This document shows positions 19,723-29,062 of a DNA stretch of 38,978 nt, in pieces (position 1 is the stretch's first letter; each line of letters starts with the position of its first letter). The stretch spans positions 1 to 38,978 of the forward strand of contig VBKL01000077.1 of assembly GCA_005879805.1 (NCBI GenBank). Reading direction: 5' to 3'. The translations under genes and the position numbers were made by a program. Under the pieces are notes generated by a model. The model did no database searches, was not told the DNA's origin, and saw only the letters and a list, made by a program, of their open reading frames with translations. The stretch comes from Deltaproteobacteria bacterium. GTDB lineage: Bacteria > Myxococcota > Myxococcia > Myxococcales > 40CM-4-68-19.

Positions 19723-22287
19723 TCAACCGCCGGGGCGCGAAGCGTCCGGCGGCTGGACGGAGCACGACTGCAGCTCGGGAGTGCAGGCCGGGGCCAATCC
19801 CGGGGCCTGCGGCGCGCTGGTTGCCGCGGGCACTGCGGGGGCAGGCGGCGTGGCCTGCGCTGCCGCAGCGGCAGGCGCGGTGCGCGCCCATGCCGGATTG
19901 GGGATGCTCGTCAAAGGCCAGAGCTCCTCGTCGGAAGCGCGCGGCGCGAAGGTGGCGGGAACGGCGCTGGCCGCGGTCTTGGCGGCGGCTGCGGCCTCGA
20001 GAGCGGCCGCCGTGGCCTGCGCCGCCGCGGCTGCTTCCCGCGGATTGATCTGCGGAGAGGTCCCCGGGGCGAGCGAGGCACTGGATACCGGGACGGACGA
20101 GGACTGCGACAGGGCCGGTGCCGGTAACGGATCCTGGCCGGCCGGCGCCGCGGGCGGCGGGACCGATCGCTGCTCGAGGACCGCGAGCCAGGCCGGCGCC
20201 TGGGGAACCTCCATGGGGTTCGCGGACCGGAGAAGCTGAGCCACCGGCGTGTCGTCGGGCTCGAGATCGGCGCGGGAGATTCCTTCCGCGAGAAGCTCGA
20301 CCAGCGCCTGGGCCTGATCGGCGGGCGCGGCGCGGACGGCGGCGACGAATTCCTCGGCGGAGGCGTCCGCCACCTCGACGAGGCCATCGGAGAGGACGGT
20401 GTAGAGGGCGTCGTCGCGCTGCGGAGCGCGAGTGAGGGGAGCGAAGGCGAGAAGCCGCGCCAACGCCTCCGCGCTTCCGTCCACCGCGAGATCGAGCAGC
20501 GAGGAGACGGCCGGGACGGGCAGCGCGAGGTCGCGCGTGACCGAGCGGAGGCGGGCGAACAGCTCCGGAGAGGAAGGCAGGGCCTCGAGCAAGGCTCCGC
20601 CCCCGCCGTCGGGATCGCTCCGGTACAGCGCATCCGCAGCCATGGCGCGGACGAGCGGGTCGTGCTCGATGCGCAACGCCGTGCGGAGGAGCGCGAGGTT
20701 CTTTTTCTCCGCCCGCTGGGCCATCGCGGCGTACGCGGCGATGCGGGTCCGCTGCTCCGTCGGCGGCAGCTCCACCGGGGCCAGGCCCGCGAGCACCTCG
20801 CGGTTTCCGCCTTCCGGCGCCCCCACGGAAGCGATCAGCCCGCCCAGGCGATCGATGCTGGACACGACGGGGCTCGAGCGGCCCGTCCAGTCGTTCACGA
20901 GGATGGAGAAGGCGAATCGCTCTCCACCGACGCTCTGGACGAATCCGGACAGGGCGGTGACGCGATCCAGGGTGCCAGTCTTGGCGCGCAGCCGTCCGGC
21001 GGCGTCGGTGCCCTCCATGCGGAGGCGGAGCGTACCGTCGCGGGCGGCGATGCCGAGGGACGAAACGAACTCCGCGGCGACGGGGAAGCGCTTCCAGATC
21101 GCGGTCAGCAAGGTGACCATCTGGTGCGCCGAGAAGCGGTTGGTGTCGTTGAGGCCGCTGCCGTTCTTCAGCTGGTACGAGCCGCGCGGCAGACCCAGCT
21201 CGGCGAGCAGGTCCTGGGTGACGTCGATCCCCTTCGCCCAGGTGCCCGGCGCGCCGCGCAGCTCGGCGCCGAGGGTCTTGAGAAGCATCTCGGCGATGAA
21301 GTTCGAGGACACCTTGTTCATGTCCCGCACGATGTCGGCCAGCTCTTCCGAGTCGTAGCTGGCGACGGGATAGGCCGCGGCCGGAGCGACGGCCCGGCGC
21401 ACGCGGCCGGTCACGCGGATGCCGTTTTGCGCGAGGACAGCGCGGAACGTATGACCGAAGTAGAGGCCCGGCTCGGTGACCCGGCGATAGAACAGCATTG
21501 GATCGCCGCCGGCCGGGAGGCGTCCCTCCACCGTCACCGTCGTGCCGCCCTGGACCTCGAAGGTATGGGGACGGATCTTGCGGCGGCCGTTGGTGCGGAC
21601 GGTGGCGACCTGCGCGCTGAGGCGGAAGAATCCGGACGCCTCCGGCTCGAGCTCGACCTTCGCGGGCATCCCGGCGCGGTCACCGGGGCGGACGTAGATG
21701 GCGACGGTATTGTGGTTGAGCGAGAGCGCTCCGACGGGAGCGGCATACGCCTTGTCGCTCGACTCCTGCTCCCAGCCCGGGCCCCACTTCTCGGCGTCGA
21801 AATACGAATCGTCGACCACGAGGTCCGCGACCGAGCGGACGCCGCGGTGGAAGAGGTCGCGGGCCATGCCCGTCAGGCGCTCCGTCGTCAGCGACGGATC
21901 GCCGCGCCCGCGCACGTAGAGCGTTCCCACCCGGCCGCGCTTGTCGGGAGCGCGCTCGGCGAGCATTTCGGTCGAGAAACGGAATTCGGGTCCGAGGCGG
22001 AGCAGGGCAGCCGCGGCGGTGATGAGCTTGGTGTTCGAAGCCGGGTTGAGCGCGGCGTCGCCGTCGTGCATGTAGACCGTCGAGCCGTCTTCGAGGGAGA
22101 CGATGGCGACCGAGGCGCGGGTCCCGGAGAGCGGCGGCTGCATGAAGAGCTGATCAACGGACTTGCGCAAGCTTTCGCGGGCGTCCGGGGCAGCGGTCGC
22201 CGGCAAGGCCAGGAAGGCGGCGAAAGCGAGCAAGAGTGCCGGGGCTCGCCGCCAGGTCCTGAAGCTCTGCTGTTCTGCTCGAAACAG
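19723..22287 (-). CDS. dacB: D-alanyl-D-alanine carboxypeptidase/endopeptidase (PBP4, S13) with long C-terminal extension
   Basis: A periplasmic penicillin-binding protein that trims peptidoglycan stem peptides. A signal peptide (basic WRR, then ALLLAFAAFLALPATAA) precedes the S13 domain with all three motifs: SNTK (Ser84, Lys87), SSN at about 326 and KTG at about 436. Unusually about 350 residues follow. First comes a helical, HEAT-like region (about 515-700, repeats like DPLVRAMAADALYRSD), then a Pro/Ala-rich tail. Length is about 854 against the usual 450-500. No ATG, GTG or TTG lies in frame at the right place. CTG at 22287 has GAGG five bases upstream and gives a proper signal peptide. 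An in-frame TTG further in would lose the basic n-region. The start is therefore uncertain. Confidence 0.9.
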   Translation of the reverse strand: MFRAEQQSFRTWRRAPALLLAFAAFLALPATAAPDARESLRKSVDQLFMQPPLSGTRASVAIVSLEDGSTVYMHDGDAALNPASNTKLITAAAALLRLGPEFRFSTEMLAERAPDKRGRVGTLYVRGRGDPSLTTERLTGMARDLFHRGVRSVADLVVDDSYFDAEKWGPGWEQESSDKAYAAPVGALSLNHNTVAIYVRPGDRAGMPAKVELEPEASGFFRLSAQVATVRTNGRRKIRPHTFEVQGGTTVTVEGRLPAGGDPMLFYRRVTEPGLYFGHTFRAVLAQNGIRVTGRVRRAVAPAAAYPVASYDSEELADIVRDMNKVSSNFIAEMLLKTLGAELRGAPGTWAKGIDVTQDLLAELGLPRGSYQLKNGSGLNDTNRFSAHQMVTLLTAIWKRFPVAAEFVSSLGIAARDGTLRLRMEGTDAAGRLRAKTGTLDRVTALSGFVQSVGGERFAFSILVNDWTGRSSPVVSSIDRLGGLIASVGAPEGGNREVLAGLAPVELPPTEQRTRIAAYAAMAQRAEKKNLALLRTALRIEHDPLVRAMAADALYRSDPDGGGGALLEALPSSPELFARLRSVTRDLALPVPAVSSLLDLAVDGSAEALARLLAFAPLTRAPQRDDALYTVLSDGLVEVADASAEEFVAAVRAAPADQAQALVELLAEGISRADLEPDDTPVAQLLRSANPMEVPQAPAWLAVLEQRSVPPPAAPAGQDPLPAPALSQSSSVPVSSASLAPGTSPQINPREAAAAAQATAAALEAAAAAKTAASAVPATFAPRASDEELWPLTSIPNPAWARTAPAAAAAQATPPAPAVPAATSAPQAPGLAPACTPELQSCSVQPPDASRPGG

Positions 22288-22519
22288 ATCAACCTCGCGA
22301 GGGCGCGCTCGCCCGCTTGCTCGATCGTAGCCGCGGCCTGTCCGGCCGGCAACGCGCCCGAGTCGCGCGATGCGGCTCTTTGTACGAGCCTCGACGACCG
22401 AACAGGCGGCGGGACCGTCCCCTTCCCGGTCGCCAGTGGATTCGCCGCACTCGCGGGTGCGGCATCGCAGTCGCGGCGGGTTCGTGGTAGGGGACGCGGC
22501 CACACTGGAGGGAAGGGAC
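22288..22519. other. divergent control region of dacB and nagZ
   Basis: 232 bases between the two peptidoglycan genes. Toward nagZ there is an extended -10. Toward dacB, TACAAA on the minus strand (22379-22384 in plus coordinates) is a weak -10 candidate. Long open frames across the region are compositional only. Confidence 0.4.
22485..22493 (+). promoter_or_regulatory. extended -10 promoter for nagZ
   Basis: TGGTAGGGG, about 27 bases before the nagZ TTG. TG-n-TA is present; the distal half is G-rich and weak. Confidence 0.35.
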
Positions 22520-23662
22520 TTGGACTTCGATACCCTCGCCGCCCGCTGCGTGATCGCCGGAATCCAGGGTCTCGCTCCCACCGCCGACGAGCTCGAGCTT
22601 ATCGGCCGCGGCGTAGCTGGGGTGGTGCTCTTCCGCCGCAACGTCGAGAGCCCGCAGCAGGTCGCCGAGCTGTCGCAGGCGCTGAAAGCGGCGGCCAAGG
22701 GCCCGCTCCTCATTTCCATCGATCAGGAGGGCGGGCGCGTCCAGCGGTTGCGCGCTCCCTACTGGACCGAGCTGCCGAGCATGCGCCGGCTGGGTGAGAT
22801 CGACGCCGCGGGTGGCATCTCCGGCATGACCGGCACTGCTGTCGCGGAACGCCTCGGCCGCCTGGTGGCGCGGGAGCTGTCGGCCTGCGGGATCGACTAC
22901 GACTACGCTCCCGTCCTCGACGTCGACACCAACCCCAACAACCCGGTGATCGCCGATCGCTCGTTCAGCCGCGACCCGGCCCGCGTGGCGCGCCTCGGCA
23001 TCGCCTTCGCCAAGGGGCTCGAAGCGGAAGGGGTCGCAAGCTGCGCGAAGCACTTCCCCGGCCACGGCGACACTTCGCAGGATTCGCACAAGGTGTTGCC
23101 CCGTCTCGCTCACGATCGCGAGCGACTCTGGCAGGTGGAGCTGGTTCCCTTCGTCGCCGCGGCCCGGGCGGGCCTCGCCTCGGTGATGACCGCCCACGTC
23201 CGTTTCGAGGCCTTCGATCGCCTCCCCGCAACGCTTTCGCCGCTGGCGCTGCAGCTTTTGCGCCGCGACGTCGGATTCCAGGGCGCTTGCATCTCCGACG
23301 ACCTGGAGATGAACGCCATCGCCGACACCTACGGCGTGGTCGACGGAGCGGAGCTCGCCATCGGCGCCGGGTGCGACGGAGTCCTCGTCTGCCACACCCT
23401 CGCCCTGCAGCACCAGGCCATCGAAGGCATCGCACGCGGCGCGCGGGCAGGACCGCTCCCTCGCGAACGCCTCGCCGAGGCCGCGGCTCGAATGGAGAAG
23501 CTCCAGCGCTTCGCCCGCCCCGCCGCTTCGATAAAGCCGGAGGCCGCCGCCGCCGCGTGCGCGCCGGCGGAGCACGCTGCCTTCGTCGAGGGACTCGCCG
23601 TCTCGCTGGCGAAAGCCGAGCGCCCGCGCGATCCGACGGAGTGGCGCACTACTTCCGCGTGA
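22520..23662 (+). CDS. nagZ: beta-N-acetylhexosaminidase (glycoside hydrolase family 3)
   Basis: NagZ removes GlcNAc from anhydro-muropeptides during cell-wall recycling, in the cytoplasm. The 380-residue protein has no signal peptide. It shows GVAGVVLFRRNVES, ISIDQEGGRVQRL, YAPVLDVDTNPNNPVI, the catalytic loop KHFPGHGDTSQDSH (177-190, with the His-Asp general acid/base pair of the NagZ group) and the nucleophile Asp in SDDLEM. TTG 22520 is preceded by GGAGGGAAGGG, which decides the start. It is divergent from dacB, another peptidoglycan enzyme, and its last 14 bases overlap the end of the convergent BatA-like gene. Confidence 0.94.
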   Translation: MDFDTLAARCVIAGIQGLAPTADELELIGRGVAGVVLFRRNVESPQQVAELSQALKAAAKGPLLISIDQEGGRVQRLRAPYWTELPSMRRLGEIDAAGGISGMTGTAVAERLGRLVARELSACGIDYDYAPVLDVDTNPNNPVIADRSFSRDPARVARLGIAFAKGLEAEGVASCAKHFPGHGDTSQDSHKVLPRLAHDRERLWQVELVPFVAAARAGLASVMTAHVRFEAFDRLPATLSPLALQLLRRDVGFQGACISDDLEMNAIADTYGVVDGAELAIGAGCDGVLVCHTLALQHQAIEGIARGARAGPLPRERLAEAAARMEKLQRFARPAASIKPEAAAAACAPAEHAAFVEGLAVSLAKAERPRDPTEWRTTSA

Positions 23663-25807
23663 GCGCGCCCTCGCCGAGGACGGCGAGGACTCCGAGCAGG
23701 AGCAGCCCGCTCCACAGGGGCGTGCCGTGTATCCCCTCTGCCGCGAGAGCGCTCGAGGCGACCTGGGCGCTCCCCGAGCCTCCCAGCTGCGCTTTCAGCT
23801 CGTCATCGGAGACCCGGCGCAGATCGCTCTCCTTGGGATCGAGCCGGGCGACGAAGTCGAGCGCCGGTTCCTCCCGGGCGGCGCCGCGCTCGGGCTGAAC
23901 CTCGACGCGGTAGAGACCCGGTGCCGGCACCGGCGCGCCGACGACATCGCTGCCCGGCTCGCGGCGGAGCGGCAGCGCCGTCCCGTCGGGAGCGCGAACC
24001 ACGGCGATGCGCGTCCCGGAAGGCGGCATCAGCGTCCGCTCGTCGCCGACGGCAGAAGGCGGCGACGTCCTCTCCTCGAGCGATCCCCCGAGCCAGCTCA
24101 CCCCCTGCTGCAGGACGGGAAGGAAGCTCACCCGCACGGGCCAATCGGTCCACGCGTGCGAGACGGTGCTCGTGTAGAGGAGCACCCGTCCCTGGCCGAG
24201 GCGCGACTCGACCAGCGCCGGAGCGCCGTCGTCGTAGGAGAGCAGCGTGTGGGACGCGCCGGTCGGATCGGGCTTGAGCAGCGCGTACTTGAAGGTGCGG
24301 GCCGCGAGCAGACCTTCCCGGTCCGCCGCGGAGAAGACGCGGAAGAGCGGGCTCTGCCATTCGACGACGCCGAAGCGCGCCGCCGCCTGATCGGATCCGG
24401 CCGGATCCGCGGCCGTCTTGAGGACGTGCAAAGGCCGAGGCAAGAGGTCGCCGAAAGCTTCGTCGTAAGCGTCGGGGTCGACGTGGTCGCCGAGCGAGAT
24501 GAAGACCCCCACGCCCTTCTTGGTCACGAGCTGCCGTAGGCGCTCGACGAACGCCTTGGGCGGCGCGATGACGTCGAGGAGCAGGATGACGTCGTAACCC
24601 TCGAGCGGAGCGTTCATGGCCGCGTCCGCGTCGAGAGTGGTCGGGGCGATGCGCCCGCCGGTCCGCGCCGGCGCGAGTGCCGTCTCGACGAAGAACGCCT
24701 CGTCGCGCGTGCGCAGGGACGACGGCGAGCCGTCGACGACCAGCACCTTGAGGTCGCGCGGCACTTGCAGCGTGAAGTCCTGCACGTCGTCCTCGTCGAG
24801 CCCCTCGTCCTCGGTGCGGGCGATCTCCACGCGTCCCTCGACGGAGCCCGCCGGCAACGCCGCGCCCAGCGTCTTCTTCGCGGTTCCGCGGGCGGGAACG
24901 TCGACGAATCCCTTGGCGACGATCTGGTTTCCCACCCGCAAGGAGACGGGCAGTGCGACCGCCGGCTGCGCGGAGTTGTTGGCGACGGTCGCGACCACTT
25001 CGTAGCCGCGGGCCCCGAGGGAAGCGGCGGGCTGGATCGCCGTGGCCACGAGCGCGGTATTTGGCAGCTCGTACCCCTGGGCGGCGTCGACGAGCACCAC
25101 GTTGGGACGCAGGGGAGCCGCGTTGGGAGGGCTGCCTTCTGGCGCAGGCACGATCGGCGGCGGCGCGTCGAGCCGGATGGAGTGGGCGGCGAGGTCGGTG
25201 AAGGCGATGATCCGCTTGCCGGCCACCGGACTCTCCCCGAGGGCGCGCGCGGCGGCGGCGAGGCAGGACGTCAGATCGCTGCCGAGATAGGTGGGCTGCG
25301 CCGACTCGATCTGCCGGCGGGTGGCGGCGCGGTCGAAACCCGGCGGGGGGATCGAGCCGCCCGGAAATCCGCCCGGACCGGCGCAGAACCCGACCGTCGC
25401 CGGTTCCTCGGGAGCGAGGCGGTAGAGAGCGTTGGCCGCTTCCGACTTCGCGCGCGCGAAGAGCGTCTGCGATCCGCGGCGGTAGCGCATCGACAGGGAC
25501 GCGTCGATGACGAGGGCCGTCGCCTGCGGCCCTCGGGAGACCGCGGCCGCGGTTCCCTTCGGCTCGAGCGAGGGGCGGGCGAGAGCGAGCGCGACCCCCG
25601 CCACGAGCAGGCAGCGCATGGCGAGGAGCAGGATCTGCCGCAGGCGCAGGCGGTGCGATTTCTGCCGCTGCGAGCGGAGCACGAATTCGATGGCCCCGAA
25701 TGGGAGCGGCTTCGGCCGGCGCCGGTTGAAGAGGTGCACGAGGATCGGCACCGAGAGCGCGGCGAGGCCCCACAGGTAGGCGGGGTTGGCGAAGACCAGC
25801 CGCCCCA

Positions 25808-25808
<1 letters not shown>
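23649..25808 (-). CDS. BatA-type membrane protein with von Willebrand factor A domain
   Basis: A 719-residue inner-membrane protein. The N-terminal BatA region (FANPAYLWGLAALSVPILVHLFNRRRP, then a second helix LLLAMRCLLVAGVALAL) is followed by a VWA domain whose MIDAS motif is complete (DASLS, Asp102). A long periplasmic part with beta-rich and glutaminase-like segments and a C-terminal helix (WSGLLLLGVLAVLG) completes it. ATG 25808 shares one base with the DUF58 stop. Together with DUF58 and MoxR it forms the classic MoxR/VWA gene set. In other bacteria such sets have been tied to aerotolerance, chaperone-like assembly or envelope stress; the role here is unknown. This is the last gene of the operon. 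Confidence 0.88.
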
Positions 25809-26715
<907 letters not shown>

Positions 26716-26719
<4 letters not shown>

Positions 26720-27577
26720 GCGCGCTGGTCACGCAAGAGCTGGGCGATGACCGCGCGGGAGTCGATCCCTTCCGCTTCGGCGTGGAAGTTGGTGAGCACC
26801 CGGTGGCGGAGGACGGGCTCGGCGAGGGCACGAACGTCCTCGACGGTGGCCGCGGGACGGCCGTCGAGCGCGGCGCGCGCCTTGGCGCCGAGGATGAGCG
26901 CCTGCGACGCCCGCGGTCCGGCGCCCCAGGAGACGTGGTCCTTGACCTGCTTGTCCGCCGTCTCGCCAGGGCGGGTCCTGCGGACCATCTCCACCGCGTA
27001 GCGGATGACGTGCTCGGCCGCGGGAACGCGCAAGACCAGTTCCTTGGGTGGCGAACACGAGGAAGGGCTCCTCGAGCGGATAGGTGCGCCCGCCGGCCGT
27101 CACCCGGTGCTCCTGCATCGCCTGGAGCAGCGCGGCCTGGGTCTTCGGCGGTGTCCTGTTGATCTCGTCGGCGAGCAGCACGTTGGCGAAGACCGGTCCC
27201 GGAACGAAGCGGAAGACGCGCCGGCCCGTGGTGTGATCCTCCTCCAGGACGTCGGTGCCGGTGATGTCGGACGGCATCAGATCGGGCGTGAACTGGATGC
27301 GGTTGAAGGTGAGGCTGAGCGCTTCCGCCAGGGTGGAGATGAGGAGCGTCTTCGCCAGACCCGGAACGCCGACGAACAGGCAATGCCCGCGGGAGAAGAG
27401 GGCAACGAGGAGCTGATCGATGACCGCGTTCTGGCCGACCACCCGCTTGGCGATCTCGCCCCGGATACGGGCCCGCGCCCGCCCCAGCTCCTGAATCAGC
27501 TCCTCGTCGGAAGCGCGGGCCGCGCCTTCGCGCGCCGCCGCTCCTGCTTCCGCGGGAAGAACCGTGGTCTCGCTCAT
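26716..27577 (-). pseudogene. MoxR-type AAA+ ATPase, internal block missing with frame change
   Basis: MoxR ATPases act as chaperone-like partners of VWA proteins. Frame one, from ATG 27577 (overlapping the upstream stop, ATGA), reads a normal N-terminus: [20 protein letters not shown], the Walker A variant [21 protein letters not shown], Walker [15 protein letters not shown], and FLVFATQ. At about 27044 it should continue NPIEQEGTYPLPEAQLDRF (sensor 1 and arginine finger) but instead jumps. The other frame resumes at [20 protein letters not shown] and reads the normal C-terminal domain to 26716. About 60 residues are missing and the two halves are out of frame. Both halves are perfectly family-like, so the gene was intact very recently or the sequence is collapsed here. 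Confidence 0.85.
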
Positions 27578-29062
27578 TGCTGTCCTTCCTTGGGTGCTGG
27601 GTCCGGTCCTTGGGTGCCGCTCTCGGCTCCCTCGTACCCCGGCGCCGCCGGCTTTACCTTGCGGCCGAGCGCCACCGCGAGCGCGTTCTCCTCGCGCTTC
27701 TCCAGCGCCTGGTCCTTGAGATCCTTCGCGACCCGCAGATACACGTCGTGCAGCTCCGGATCGAAGGGATCGACCGCGATTCCCGCATCCAGCGCCGCCT
27801 TTGCCTTCTGTGGCTGCCCGCGCTTCTGCAGCACGTGCGCGTAGAGCGCCTGCACCGCTTCGTCCTGCGGATCGCGCTGCGCCGCCGAGGCGAGCGCCGC
27901 CTCCGCCTCTCCGAGCTTCCCGAGCTGGACCTGGGCGAACGCGTAGCGGCGGGCGATCTGCGGGATCTCGCGCGACATGCGCGATCGCGCCTTTCCGTAC
28001 TCCTGCGCCGCGGCGGCCCAGCGCCTGCGCGCATAGAAGATCTCGCCGAGGCGAACGCTCCGCTTGGCCTCGGGATCGACGGGACGCTCGCCGGGCGTGT
28101 CCCCGCCCTCCTTGGCGGCGCCTTTGGCGTCCTCCTTGAAGATGAGGGCCTTGCGCTCGAGCGGCCGCGCAGCTCCGGGCGCCTGCGCGGGCGGATCCTT
28201 GCGCAGCTCCTTGAGCGAATCGCGCCAGTCCTTCTCGAACTGGGCGAAGGTCTTCCCGTAGGCGAGCGATACCGCCTTCTCGTCTCGCGCACCCGCCGCC
28301 ATCGCCGCGACCAGATCGGTCAGCGCCTGCTGCCCGCCGTGGAGGTAGAGCATCCGGATGGCGGCCTCGACCTCGGCGAAAGCCAGCGCCGCCGCCTCCT
28401 GGGTGGGCAGCTTGGCGATCGACGGATGCATCGCCGCGAAGGGGATGAGCTTGTTGTCCTTTGCCGCCTTGTGGAGGAGCACGAGAGACATCTCGTCGAC
28501 CGCGAGTCCGGGAGCGCCTCGCCACCGGGTCTCGAGGAACTTGGCGAGCCCCTCCTGCAGCCAGATGGGAACCGAGTTCCGGCCCTTCTGGGTGACGAGA
28601 TAGTGGGTGAACTCGTGGGAGAGCGTGTCGAGCCAGGCATACCCGCGCAAGAGCGCGCGGGGCGAGGTGATCATCAGGCGGTTGTACTTGCAGAGCGCGA
28701 TGGTGCCCGAGGCCTTGATCTCCGCCACGGTGAGCGGGGACACCCGCGAGAGCGCCTGCGCCGTCTCGTACACCTCGACGCGGATCTTGGCGGGAGGCGA
28801 GACCCCGAGGTCCTTGGTGAGCGCGGCGTACGCCTTCTCCAGGCCCTCGAGCGCGTAGGGAACGAGCAGCGCGTCCTTGCCCGGCCTGGTGCGCAAGACG
28901 AAGTGCGCGCTCTCGTGCACCTCGTCGTTCTTCACTTCCTCGGCGGTCGCCTTGGCAAGGCGAAGATGGGTATCGATTGTCGGCGAGTCCAGTCGTGTCC
29001 TTTGCCCGCGCCGGGAACGCGGCGACGAGGGAAAGGGCCGCGAGAACGAAAGCCGTCCTCAC
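27574..29062 (-). pseudogene. secreted TPR/peptidase-MA-like protein, frame change after the signal peptide
   Basis: From GTG 29062, overlapping the DUF4175 stop (GTGA), the frame encodes a clean signal peptide: [19 protein letters not shown]. After about residue 22 it leaves homology. The frame that follows from about 28985 reads [18 protein letters not shown] and then a peptidase-MA-like domain. That domain has the zinc motif HEFTH in [12 protein letters not shown] and [18 protein letters not shown]-terminal TPRs follow (roughly 27650-28060, for example [18 protein letters not shown]). Related myxobacterial proteins carry extra N-terminal TPR sequence between signal and protease, so a block is probably lost. 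The protein body (453 residues from 28935) is otherwise complete. Its place before moxR suggests a periplasmic arm of the operon. Confidence 0.75.
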
